Of a stretch of DNA of 64,000 bases, positions 18,072 to 27,357 are shown piece after piece. Every line of letters begins with the position of its first letter. Within the stretch, counting starts at the first letter, position 1. Below the pieces are notes generated by a model. That model searched no databases and was not told the DNA's origin. It worked only from the letters and a program-made list of their open reading frames with translations. The DNA is from JACNKV01 sp964422145. GTDB taxonomy: Bacteria > Fidelibacterota > Marinisomatia > Marinisomatales > JACNKV01. Made by a program: the position numbers and the translations under genes. The DNA lies in NCBI GenBank assembly GCA_964422145.1, contig CAYQZV010000006.1:49693-113692 (forward strand). Direction: 5' to 3'.

Positions 18072-19156
18072 TGAAGTTCTTAAAATCATTTCACATGAAT
18101 CAGACTCATTATATCAATTGGTACAGTCTGCTTTGGGCTTTGGCTGTCTTGGTTGTGATTTATTTGTTCAGCACTTGGCATATTGATAAACAATTTATCG
18201 GCATTGTAGAGAGAAAATCTCATCAAATTGGGACTCAAGAACCCGGGAAGATTCAATCCATGGCTGTTGAAGTGGGCGAAGAAGTGAGAAAGGACCAACT
18301 TCTTTCTATGCTCGATATCAGTGACCTGACCACTCAGCTGGGTTATTTAAAAAAGGAATTAACCAATCTACAAAAAATGGCAGAAGCTCGACGGGATATG
18401 TATTCGATAACGGCTCGCAGAGTACTTTTGGAAATGGACAATGAAGCCGCTGAATTGGTTGATAGATTATCGATGATCGAAGCCAAAAGCACCGAACTCA
18501 CCGGATTAAATGCTGAGATCAAACGATTGCAGGAGGCTGAAGAAGCCGGGTTGGGCTACAGCCGGGACTTATCTGCATTAATTATTGAACGGGATGCCCT
18601 CGCCAGTTATTTAAGAGAACAAAGTAAAGATCAGAACTCTCACAGAATAAAATTAGAAACCACCCGAAAATCGAGAGAATTACTGGAGACAACAGATATT
18701 GACAGCATCTCAAAATCGTTGTTATTAGAGCAATTGGACTATCAAGAATCCTTACTACGAGAAGTTGCCGCAACCGAGCACCGTATTACACTCCGAACGA
18801 TCCTTTCTCCGTGTGACGGCTATATTACTGAAATAACAGCTTTACCGGGGAATATTGTCGGATCATTTGACCCTGTGATTATTGTTGAAGAGAATATAAC
18901 AAACTTTTTAGATGTTTATATTCCTGAGAGTTCAGACATAGAGTTGAAAATGGATATGGATGTTAGAATTTTCTCATCACGCGGAAAAATCTATAACACG
19001 ACAGGAAAGATTACATTCATTCATCCAGGGTTTTCACAGGCTTCCGATCGTGTCTCTTTTCGCGGACAAGTGTTTTGGGCTCGGAAGGTACGCGTGTTAT
19101 TATCGAACGATCACCAATTGATCCCTGGGGAAGTAGTGAATGTTCGACTCATGTAA
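18071..19156 (+). CDS. HlyD-family membrane fusion (adaptor) protein
   Basis: 361 residues. One membrane anchor (residues 18-36), then a biotinyl-lipoyl half-domain (GIVERKSHQIGTQEPGKI, VEVGEEVRKDQLL), a long coiled-coil hairpin (about 80-235), the second lipoyl half (ILSPCDGYITEI near 251, PGNIVG) and a beta-barrel domain. Such adaptors link an inner-membrane transporter to a TolC channel. No ABC, MFS or RND pump is encoded beside it; DUF4956 is the only inner-membrane partner. Start overlaps the DUF4956 stop. Confidence 0.85.
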   Translation: MKFLKSFHMNQTHYINWYSLLWALAVLVVIYLFSTWHIDKQFIGIVERKSHQIGTQEPGKIQSMAVEVGEEVRKDQLLSMLDISDLTTQLGYLKKELTNLQKMAEARRDMYSITARRVLLEMDNEAAELVDRLSMIEAKSTELTGLNAEIKRLQEAEEAGLGYSRDLSALIIERDALASYLREQSKDQNSHRIKLETTRKSRELLETTDIDSISKSLLLEQLDYQESLLREVAATEHRITLRTILSPCDGYITEITALPGNIVGSFDPVIIVEENITNFLDVYIPESSDIELKMDMDVRIFSSRGKIYNTTGKITFIHPGFSQASDRVSFRGQVFWARKVRVLLSNDHQLIPGEVVNVRLM

Positions 19157-19157
19157 G

Positions 19158-20423
19158 ATGAATATCCTGACAAAATTCAAAGGTTGCACACAATTGATTC
19201 TAATCAGTCAATTATTGATTGTGTTTTCAGTTCTCCCTGGGCAAACAACAACCCCGATGTTATCCGAGCAGGAGGTTATTGATAAAGCTTTAGAATATAA
19301 TCGAAAACTCAAATCCTATATAACCAACGAAGAGATTGCTGAATACAAACATCAAAGAAGCAACTTCCTCAACAACCCGGAGCTACGTTTCAGGGATATC
19401 TCGAGCCGCTATTATTCCACTGGATTTGATCAGCTTGAGGTCGGGTTACGATGGTCTCTCCCCGAACTTGGAGAACTGGGAGAGAAAAGACAAAGAGCGG
19501 CGGTAAATCATTGGGAACGGAAAGTAAGAAAAGACCGATATCGCCAACGATTAACCGCTCGAATCCGAAGAGATTATGCTACAGTATTGATGTGGGATCG
19601 GCAAGCAGAACTCGCCGATCAGCGTATGAAAAAAGAAATTGAACGGATTAAAATCATAGAAAAACTTGTGGAAGTTGGTGACCGTTCAATTGTGTATTAT
19701 ACAAAAGCAAAAATGTGGCAAGCTGAAGCCAGAAATAATTATTCTCGGGCAAAACAAAAACAAAATCTCGTTCGTAAAGAACTCTCAAATGAAAGCGGTA
19801 TTCCCGAGAATGCAGTTCTAATAGAGACCCTTCTTCCTGAAATCACTCAAAGTATTGATGAATTGATTCGGTTGGCATATAAAAATCGTCCCGAGATCGG
19901 ACTTGTACAACAAAGAATCAAATTGACGATGAAGGAAAATTACAATGAAAAATTAAAACGGCTTCCCTGGGTAACTTACACCGAGCTTACTTATCATCGG
20001 GAAAAATTTCCTCAAGAAGATTGGGGTGAAATTAAATTCGGGATCAGTCTCCCATTATTGAACTGGAATAGCGGAAATATCAAAGCTACAAACCTTGCCG
20101 TCAAAAAGAAAGAATACGAATTAGAAGCAATGGAAGAGTCCATAAAAGAGGAAGTGCAGTGGGCTTATACAGTTTATAAAGATTTATTGTTGGACTGGAA
20201 AAACTTCCATTCTTATGCGAATGAATTAATTGAAAACGCTGAGAAAGTCATTGAACAATCCAAAGAACACCAAGTGTTGATGCCGGATGAAGTCATTGAA
20301 ATGGAATTGACTATTCTTGAAGATGAAAAATTGTTGTGTTCAAAGCGAAGAGATCTTGCCCATGCGTTGATCGATTTATATTATGCAATTGGCATAGAGA
20401 GCCATGAAGAATTATTTGAATAA
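19158..20423 (+). CDS. TolC-family outer-membrane efflux protein
   Basis: Start placed at ATG 19158, just past the adaptor stop, because it gives a signal peptide (MNILTKFKGC, LILISQLLIVFSVLPGQ); ATG 19140 lies inside the adaptor gene. About 421 residues of alternating long helices and strands in the duplicated TolC pattern: LSEQEVIDKALEYNRKLKS at the start, DELIRLAYKNRPEIGL near 239 and KFGISLPLLNW near 295 are typical. It would provide the outer-membrane exit duct for the adaptor encoded before it. Confidence 0.83.
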   Translation: MNILTKFKGCTQLILISQLLIVFSVLPGQTTTPMLSEQEVIDKALEYNRKLKSYITNEEIAEYKHQRSNFLNNPELRFRDISSRYYSTGFDQLEVGLRWSLPELGELGEKRQRAAVNHWERKVRKDRYRQRLTARIRRDYATVLMWDRQAELADQRMKKEIERIKIIEKLVEVGDRSIVYYTKAKMWQAEARNNYSRAKQKQNLVRKELSNESGIPENAVLIETLLPEITQSIDELIRLAYKNRPEIGLVQQRIKLTMKENYNEKLKRLPWVTYTELTYHREKFPQEDWGEIKFGISLPLLNWNSGNIKATNLAVKKKEYELEAMEESIKEEVQWAYTVYKDLLLDWKNFHSYANELIENAEKVIEQSKEHQVLMPDEVIEMELTILEDEKLLCSKRRDLAHALIDLYYAIGIESHEELFE

Positions 20424-21207
20424 AGATGATATAATACTGCAGGATGAATCCAGTAAATTAAAACGCTACGAATTAAAATATACGATCACTGAAAATCTGG
20501 CAAGTGAGATCCGTGATTTTATACAAGATATTTTTACGAAGGATAAAAATGTCCCTCCCGGAGAATCAGGATACATCGTAAATAACTTATATTTTGATAC
20601 ACCGAATTATCAATTTTATTATGATACTAAATTCAGGAAACTGACGCGATATAAACCCCGGGTCAGATATTATGGGAAAAAAGCCGACGGCCTCATTTGG
20701 CCGGAAATCAAATTCCGGAATGTCAATACGATTTGGAAGCAGCGATTTTCAATGCCCGCTGAAGAATGGCATGGATTGACCATCCTGCATGAAAACGGAT
20801 CGAAGAATTCGACATTCAAATCTCAACTGGAAACATTTCAAGATGTAATATACTGGCATCAAGCTGAACCAATTCTTCATGTTCAATATCATCGGGAGCC
20901 GTATGTGACCGAATTGGAATCCTATGGCAGAATCACACTGGATCGCCATTTACGCTGTCGAAACCTTCATGGGGAAATAGGGTTAGATTATGATGATCAG
21001 GAGATGTGTTATTACGATGATCCGATCACATCAAAGAGCGCAGATTCTCTCGTTGTTCTGGAAATTAAGGTAGAAACTATGGTACCGTATTGGACAGTGG
21101 AGTTGATCCGAAAATTCAAACTTGTTCAACGCGGGTATTCAAAATACTGCTATGGGATCGACTCAATTCTGGATTATTTCGGGGAAGGACGAATCCCTCA
21201 TAATTAG
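20404..21207 (+). CDS. VTC-domain polyphosphate polymerase-like protein
   Basis: 267 residues covering one VTC domain (PF09359) as in the yeast Vtc4 polyphosphate polymerase tunnel. Visible family residues: LKRYELKY near 19, NNLYFDTP near 60, RYKPRVRYYGKK near 82, WPEIKFRN near 100, QYHREPYVTE near 161, ITLDRHLRC near 179 and VVLEIKVET near 217. The basic R-x-R, K and R positions and the late E-x-K needed for phosphate chain and metal binding appear kept. No SPX domain is present, as usual in bacteria. It overlaps the TolC gene by 20 bases, so it belongs to the same operon. Confidence 0.82.
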   Translation: MKNYLNKDDIILQDESSKLKRYELKYTITENLASEIRDFIQDIFTKDKNVPPGESGYIVNNLYFDTPNYQFYYDTKFRKLTRYKPRVRYYGKKADGLIWPEIKFRNVNTIWKQRFSMPAEEWHGLTILHENGSKNSTFKSQLETFQDVIYWHQAEPILHVQYHREPYVTELESYGRITLDRHLRCRNLHGEIGLDYDDQEMCYYDDPITSKSADSLVVLEIKVETMVPYWTVELIRKFKLVQRGYSKYCYGIDSILDYFGEGRIPHN

Positions 21208-21216
21208 ATAAACCGT

Positions 21217-22185
21217 CTACCAACCTAAGAGATAACCCGAAATCCGCCAGTAACCGTAATATCCGTTCTCATCCTTGGGGCGGACATCTTCGATGACCAG
21301 TTTAATTTGATGTTTACCGGGAGTTAAATTACTTCCTAAATCGATCAGAAGCGGGTCAACCTTATCCCCGGGGCACCAATTCGTACGATCATAATCAGAA
21401 GACCACGTTCCATTCGACCATCTTCGGGTATACGGATTAATCGCACGGAATTGTTTACAGTCTGTTCGCCAGGGAAGAAAACGATGCACTTCTTTTCCGT
21501 CAACAAAAAATACATTGTATTTAGACACGAACTCATCGGCACCCATACCATCTGTGCAATGCCCAGATACATTATAGTAAAATTGAACCGTATTTGATGT
21601 CTCCGGAATGATGACGGTTGTTTCAAGTCCCGCTTCTCCCGGGTCACTCAACTCGTAGGATAATTTATAAAAGACAGGTTTGACCCAGGTCGGGTTAGGT
21701 TTATTCGATGGCTCAAAAGTTAGGGTGAAATCCATATACCAGCCTGGAGTTACCCAGGTGTCAATCCATCCTGCGAACCTGCAATCTCCTTGGAGAAGCA
21801 GAGCGAGATGAGATACATCTGCTTCCCACTCGGTTTCTCCGCCATAAGCGGTCATGAATTTCATAATCTCAACATCGGGTTCATCCTCACGAATCAGCCG
21901 CACATGTCCTGCACGATCCCATTTATCATAAACAGAAAGTTCATCTTTTGGAATGGGGTGCAAATAGACTTTCGCTGTGATTTTCACATTCTCAAATTTT
22001 GGCAAGGATAAAACGGTTTGAATCTCCCTGCCGTTATCGAATGATTTAACCATCGAAGATTCGTGCGTTTGCAGCACAGAATCATTCACGGTGAAATGGA
22101 TTAAATTGTTTTCGAAAACAGGAAATATCTCTGAACCGAAAACAGGAGAAAAGATCAGTAAAACCCCAAAAAGGTAATTCACCAT
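21217..22185 (-). CDS. PNGase F-like peptide-N-glycosidase family protein
   Basis: Start at 22185 (TAATG overlap with the mannosidase stop), which directly gives a signal peptide MVNYLFGVLLIFSPVFGS; about 322 residues. The N-half has W-E-x-D-V-S-H and DTWVTPGWYMDF segments. The C-half shows the N-glycosidase F C-domain pattern: YYNVSGHCTDGMGADEF near 218, FFVDGKEV, RTDCKQFR near 253 and GTWSSDYDRTNWCPGD near 273, then GKHQIKLVIEDV. PNGase F cleaves the Asn-GlcNAc bond of N-glycoproteins. It is last in a mannoside operon. Catalytic Asp/Glu residues were not individually verified. Confidence 0.78.
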   Translation of the reverse strand: MVNYLFGVLLIFSPVFGSEIFPVFENNLIHFTVNDSVLQTHESSMVKSFDNGREIQTVLSLPKFENVKITAKVYLHPIPKDELSVYDKWDRAGHVRLIREDEPDVEIMKFMTAYGGETEWEADVSHLALLLQGDCRFAGWIDTWVTPGWYMDFTLTFEPSNKPNPTWVKPVFYKLSYELSDPGEAGLETTVIIPETSNTVQFYYNVSGHCTDGMGADEFVSKYNVFFVDGKEVHRFLPWRTDCKQFRAINPYTRRWSNGTWSSDYDRTNWCPGDKVDPLLIDLGSNLTPGKHQIKLVIEDVRPKDENGYYGYWRISGYLLGW

Positions 22186-25100
22186 TATTTTGTTTGTAGT
22201 TTCCATGTTTGAATTTCGAATGGTTGGAGGTGAACGGTCAATGTTTGTCCTTGGAAAGATTCAGTATCATTTCGTTCCATCAAATTGGTTTTAATCCAAG
22301 TCGTTTTGGTTGATATCGAGGACAATGTCCCGGTACTTGTTTTACCGAGTGTTTCAACAATACGGAGGATTAAACAGCCATCTTTTTCTGCTTTTTTTAA
22401 TACCTCCATAGACAAGCCTTCCCCGGTGAGAGATGCTGGGGGACAAACATCATCAGAACGGTATCCGTCGAAAAGAATGAGAGGATGATTTAATCGAGCA
22501 GACTCGGATATTACATCAGAATGGATCAGATCTCCTGTGTGCGGATATAAACTATAAGTGAATGTATGCTGCCCGATGTCCGCATCTGGATCGGGATTGG
22601 TCGGGGAACGCAAAAGATTCAAATCAATCAAGTTATCTTTTACATGATATCCGTATTTACAATCATTTAATACAGCTACACCGTAATCATGATCAGAAAG
22701 ATCTGCATACTTGTGGGCGACCACTTCAAACTTGGCTTTTTCCAATGATGTATTGTTATGAGTTGGTCGTTTCACATATCCGTACTGAATATCAAACGAT
22801 GCGTTCTCCGAACGAATATTTGTTGGAAAAGCCACTCTCAGCATTTTATGTTTCTCTTTCCAATCAACCGTGGTGGAAAAATCCAATCGCTTATTGTTTC
22901 GGGAAAGATAAACCTTTTGAGAAATGGTTGAATTTCCAATCGACAGATCAAATTGAATTCCCTGTCTTACAGACCCATAGGTTAATGGTTTCGCTTGTAG
23001 GGATTTTGCATTTTCAATGAACGCCTTTCGATAGAAGAAGTCGATATCCCATGCATCCCAATTATTTGGGTGATCTTCATATAATGTAAATATGTTTCCT
23101 TTTTGTCCGGATGCCAAAATAGGCTGACCAATCTCTTTGTCAAAGGCCGTTAAGAGCTCTCCGGTTGAGGTAAACTTGTATTGAATGAATTCATTCTCAA
23201 GGATAAGTTGGTTAGGCTGGTCAAGGTTGGGTGTCTGCGTCTTTGATTTATAAAATGTTTTGAAAGAGTAGGGCTCGACAGTTACATATGCGATTGTTCT
23301 ACCATCTTCGTTTTGAGTTGGAAGAAGGTCCCCATGTTGATCTTTGACACCAAAACCATTCCAGGCATTCGGAAGAACCACAGTGCCTGAGTACGTATCG
23401 TGTAACAGATTCATTAATACCAAAGAATCATCTGATTTATGAAACAGTTTATCGGCACCGGTTTTTAGTAAATTTTCACATGACAATAGTGATTTTTTAT
23501 ATTCCTTAATTGTGGTTTTGTAAACATCTGTAATGCTTGATCCCGGCAGGATATCATGAAATTGATTCAGAAGTGTATTCTTCCAAATTCTATCCAGTTC
23601 ATTTTCGGGGTAATGAACCAGCGGAATACATGACCATAAAAACTCCACGGCTCTTAGCTTCTGTTCTAATTGGCGATTTCCTCTTTTAACATGACCTTGG
23701 GTTGTATATGTACCGCGATGATATTCTAAGTAAAGTTCGCCGACCCAGGTTTCAAGATCATCGCTATATTTTTCAATCCGGTTGAAGAAATTTTTTGCTG
23801 ACTCAAAAGCAACCTTAGGCGCACCTTCAAGATTAGCCATACGTTTACCGAGTTCAATATTTTCCGGTTTAGGTCCGCCGCCACCATCTCCGACACCAAA
23901 AAGACTGATAAACTCATTCAAGAATTCCTTTTCTTTAAAGTGGCACTCAGCAGGGATAAGAAATTCAGTATCCAGTTCGCTGTTATATGTGTTTTCCGGT
24001 GGAAAGTGAGTCAAAACCTCTGATCCGTCTATGCCTCTCCATTTAAATGTATGATGTGGAAATTCATTAAATTGACTCCAGGAAAGTTTTTGTGTCAGAA
24101 AATACTTGATATCGGATTTTTGCAGGATTTGAGGTAAAGCAGCGGAATAGCCAAAGACATCGGGAAGCCAAAGATTATCAACATCAATGTTAAACTCATC
24201 GAGGAAGAAATTCTTGCCGTGGAGGATTTGCCGCACAATGGATTCTCCACTGATAAGATTGCAATCTGCTTCGACCCACATACCTCCTTGCAATTCCCAC
24301 TGACCTCTCTTTACAGCGGTTTTGATCCGCTGGTAAATCTCAGGATAGTGATCCTTGATAAATTGATAATGCTGAGGTTGTGATGCTCCGAAAATATACT
24401 CAGGGTATTTTTCGATAAGGTTCAGTTGAGTGGAAAAAGTCCGTGCGCATTTACGGATGCTTTCTTTCACCGGCCATAGCCACGCGGTATCGATGTGAGC
24501 ATGACCCACTGCGGCAACATTCAATGCCGATGCATTTGCTGGCTTATCCAATTCATTCTTTAATGCTGAGCGGGATCGATTTGTGTTTTTACGGTCACCG
24601 CCAAAAGCATCTATTGCTTCATTGAGGCTTCGAATAACTCGAGCTCGATGGACACTATCTTTGTCCAAGCGTTTGATCAACCCGAGTAAAATGCGGATAT
24701 CCAGTATAAAATGCCACAGATCTTCATCGAAAATAGCCAATCTCATCTTCTCAACTTTCGCATCAAAATGACCATAGCGGTTTGGATCATTTTCATCGGG
24801 ATCCGTCTCGAGGTAAACACCAAATAAACTGTTGGCGGCAGTTTCGACCCATAATTCAACAGAGTCCTGCGAATCTATGATGGCTAAAGGAACAAGGGTG
24901 CGAGCAAAGTTGGGGTCAAAAATGGATCCGTTTGTGATCCCCTGTAATGCCACTCCGTGGGGAGTAAAAACCAGTCCTTCACCTGAAAAATCCAGTTCAG
25001 CAACGAGAGGTTGATTCTTCCACATCTCAGGGATATTTGCCTGAAGATGGAACCATGCACTTTCCCAGGCTTTCCCCCAGGGGTTCCCTTCTTTGATCGG

Positions 25101-25262
25101 TTTGAAGTCTCCGGCTAAGCGATGCTCAAAAGGTACAGCTTCTTTTGACCATGAAAATGTTGCGTTAAACGGGATGGTTTCGATGAGAAGCATCGATCCT
25201 AAACGTTTGTAAAAACGGTGAATTCGATCGATAAGGATTTGAGTTTCTTTTTCGGTGATCAT
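22185..25262 (-). CDS. GH38 alpha-mannosidase
   Basis: About 1025 residues from ATG 25262, the second possible Met; the longer form would begin inside the symporter gene. GH38 marks are GHAHIDTAWLWPV near 257 (zinc His and Asp), QGGMWVEADCN near 333 and LWLPDVFGYSAALPQIL near 372 with the nucleophile Asp, then the long beta-sandwich C-terminal half (for instance VTVEPYSFKTFYKS). An N-terminal jelly-roll domain precedes the catalytic barrel, as in bacterial and vacuolar-type alpha-mannosidases. No signal peptide, so it acts in the cytoplasm on imported mannosides. Confidence 0.92.
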   Translation of the reverse strand: MITEKETQILIDRIHRFYKRLGSMLLIETIPFNATFSWSKEAVPFEHRLAGDFKPIKEGNPWGKAWESAWFHLQANIPEMWKNQPLVAELDFSGEGLVFTPHGVALQGITNGSIFDPNFARTLVPLAIIDSQDSVELWVETAANSLFGVYLETDPDENDPNRYGHFDAKVEKMRLAIFDEDLWHFILDIRILLGLIKRLDKDSVHRARVIRSLNEAIDAFGGDRKNTNRSRSALKNELDKPANASALNVAAVGHAHIDTAWLWPVKESIRKCARTFSTQLNLIEKYPEYIFGASQPQHYQFIKDHYPEIYQRIKTAVKRGQWELQGGMWVEADCNLISGESIVRQILHGKNFFLDEFNIDVDNLWLPDVFGYSAALPQILQKSDIKYFLTQKLSWSQFNEFPHHTFKWRGIDGSEVLTHFPPENTYNSELDTEFLIPAECHFKEKEFLNEFISLFGVGDGGGGPKPENIELGKRMANLEGAPKVAFESAKNFFNRIEKYSDDLETWVGELYLEYHRGTYTTQGHVKRGNRQLEQKLRAVEFLWSCIPLVHYPENELDRIWKNTLLNQFHDILPGSSITDVYKTTIKEYKKSLLSCENLLKTGADKLFHKSDDSLVLMNLLHDTYSGTVVLPNAWNGFGVKDQHGDLLPTQNEDGRTIAYVTVEPYSFKTFYKSKTQTPNLDQPNQLILENEFIQYKFTSTGELLTAFDKEIGQPILASGQKGNIFTLYEDHPNNWDAWDIDFFYRKAFIENAKSLQAKPLTYGSVRQGIQFDLSIGNSTISQKVYLSRNNKRLDFSTTVDWKEKHKMLRVAFPTNIRSENASFDIQYGYVKRPTHNNTSLEKAKFEVVAHKYADLSDHDYGVAVLNDCKYGYHVKDNLIDLNLLRSPTNPDPDADIGQHTFTYSLYPHTGDLIHSDVISESARLNHPLILFDGYRSDDVCPPASLTGEGLSMEVLKKAEKDGCLILRIVETLGKTSTGTLSSISTKTTWIKTNLMERNDTESFQGQTLTVHLQPFEIQTWKLQTK

Positions 25263-25269
25263 TCCGTTT

Positions 25270-27357
25270 TTAATTCTCCTCTGATGGTATAAACCCATCG
25301 TCCATGTCATCACGCTCCATGGTTCGTAAACGATTAAACATCTTCTTCAGATCGATAAATCCACCACCGGTAAACCAAATGATAGAGATCACAGCAATGA
25401 CAATATGAATGATGAGAAAGATTTGCCAGAAGTTCATCCAGCTGGAATCCGATGCATCATTGGATAGGTTATAAATCGTTCCAATAACGAATACAATCGT
25501 CCAACCAAATGTCCATATATAGTTGACAAGGTAAATAAATTTATCGAAACGAGTAAACTCTTTACCCATTCCGAGCATTTTCCAGCCCCGTTCAGGGACT
25601 TTCGTGATGATTTTGGTTTCTTCTTTCAAGGCATATTTGCCGTGATGGATCATTTTATCCAACTCAAATTTGTTACTTGGGAAAAGTAATGAGATCAATA
25701 TGTAGAGTGAAGAAGAAGCTCCCATTCCGATTGCCCAATAAATTTGCCCATTGATAGACCTTAGAGCTAGGATGCTGTTTTTCAACCATGCAAGATGACT
25801 TTGATCTATAAGCCAGTCATTGGATATTTGTTTGAATATAATTCCACTGACGGCAATGATAGCTCCGGTTAGCATGGCTGTCCAGGCAGCGGCTGTTGTT
25901 CCACGTCTCCAATACAATCCTCCGATGATCACAGCGCCCGAACCTCCAGCGAAGATCGCACCCGTAATGGCAAAGAAAAGAGCGATCTTTTGTGTCTGCT
26001 GAAACAGTAAGCTAAACAGAAAAATAAAAACAGCAACAAAGACAATGGACATCCGCAATACTCGCATATGCTGTTCGGGAGAGAAGGGTGTTTTGCGAAA
26101 CGGCATAATCACGTCCTGAATAAGAATGCTGCCCCATGAATGTAAGTAAGAATCATGAGTACTGACGAATGCGGCCAGCATCACGGCAGCAAATGCACCA
26201 ACAAGTCCGACCGGTAAAATGTGGGATAGAACTAACGGGACGCGAACCTGGCTTTTTATCGCACTGGAATCTAATGAAGCTAATGTTGAATTGACGGAAC
26301 TCGAAATATGAGCAAAATCAGCGTGATTCATTATGGTATATGCAACGATAGGAATAAATAGGAAAAACAAGGTTTGAGGCATCCCTCGCCACCCGGCAAG
26401 GACACTTCCCATTTTTGCTTCATGTGCACTTTTCGCAGATGCATTATAAGCCTGAGTCCCTTGCCAGCTCATTGTTCCATACATGATGCCGATTATTCCA
26501 ATTAAGAAATACCAGAAATTGAAATCTTCTACATGATTCGTTTTGAAGGGATTGATTCTGGATTTGTTTTGATATTTATCCTGGATTTGTGTGATTATCT
26601 CTTGCTGTTCCGTTTCGGGCATGAGTTCAAATTCGTTGGTTGTCTGCAGTTGACTGATCTCTGTTTGCGCTTCTTTTCGAGGTGTATCCGCTAAAGCAGA
26701 TTGGATTTGTGTCCAGTCTACGGTAAAGAATAAAAATACAATAATGACGACAAACACAATATTGACAAAAATCCCCTGGAAAAAGTCCGCAATGATGACA
26801 GCAATCTGACCGCCTGTGAAAACGAAATAGAGTGAAAGGCTCAATAAAGCCAGCATCAGAATCGGGAAGACAGGGAGGGTCATTCCAACAATAGAGAAAG
26901 TTTCGGGGAGTCTGCAAAAATGAATAAAGAATCTGGCACCGACAGCTGGGAAGATTCCAAAGTTAATCAAACCGGCAATTAAGGCTACAAGTCCGGTGAA
27001 TATCCGGAAATTTCGGCTATACCGTAATTCAAAAAATTGTGCCAGTGTCAGGCAGCGGGTTTGCCTAAACCGATAGATCACCCATCCGGAAACGGTAATA
27101 ATCAAAATGACGAATGCTGACGTCATACCCCACCAGGACATGGAAAATCCTGCAATGTAGTTCATTTCCATGTAGTTGACGATGGTGATGGCTCCCAAAC
27201 CAGCCACACCGCTGGAGATGCTGATGACATATCTCCCGGCTGATCGTCCGGCGGCAAGAAAATCAGAAACACTTTTCATCAAACCTCTTCCGGATTGCAC
27301 CGAATAGATCATCCCGGCAAGGATGACAAATACAATTCCCCAATCAATGGGTGTCAT
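25270..27357 (-). CDS. Sodium:solute symporter (SSS family)
   Basis: 695 residues with about 14 membrane spans. The SSS core is visible: VSDFLAAGRSAGRYVISISS near 30, GMTSAFVILIITVSGW near 77 and LTLAQFFELRYSRN near 103. A hydrophilic loop of about 60 residues lies near 230-290. Later segments include GTMSWQGTQAYNASAKS near 300 and GGLYWRRGTTAAAWTAMLTG near 477. It likely brings in the sugar released by the operon's exported enzymes. Its start overlaps the CBM9-like gene stop by 4 bases (ATGA). Confidence 0.9.
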   Translation of the reverse strand: MTPIDWGIVFVILAGMIYSVQSGRGLMKSVSDFLAAGRSAGRYVISISSGVAGLGAITIVNYMEMNYIAGFSMSWWGMTSAFVILIITVSGWVIYRFRQTRCLTLAQFFELRYSRNFRIFTGLVALIAGLINFGIFPAVGARFFIHFCRLPETFSIVGMTLPVFPILMLALLSLSLYFVFTGGQIAVIIADFFQGIFVNIVFVVIIVFLFFTVDWTQIQSALADTPRKEAQTEISQLQTTNEFELMPETEQQEIITQIQDKYQNKSRINPFKTNHVEDFNFWYFLIGIIGIMYGTMSWQGTQAYNASAKSAHEAKMGSVLAGWRGMPQTLFFLFIPIVAYTIMNHADFAHISSSVNSTLASLDSSAIKSQVRVPLVLSHILPVGLVGAFAAVMLAAFVSTHDSYLHSWGSILIQDVIMPFRKTPFSPEQHMRVLRMSIVFVAVFIFLFSLLFQQTQKIALFFAITGAIFAGGSGAVIIGGLYWRRGTTAAAWTAMLTGAIIAVSGIIFKQISNDWLIDQSHLAWLKNSILALRSINGQIYWAIGMGASSSLYILISLLFPSNKFELDKMIHHGKYALKEETKIITKVPERGWKMLGMGKEFTRFDKFIYLVNYIWTFGWTIVFVIGTIYNLSNDASDSSWMNFWQIFLIIHIVIAVISIIWFTGGGFIDLKKMFNRLRTMERDDMDDGFIPSEEN

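Noticed and set aside
22562..23020. Plus-strand frame of 152 codons
   Set aside because: Antisense of the GH38 gene, which has all catalytic motifs on the minus strand.
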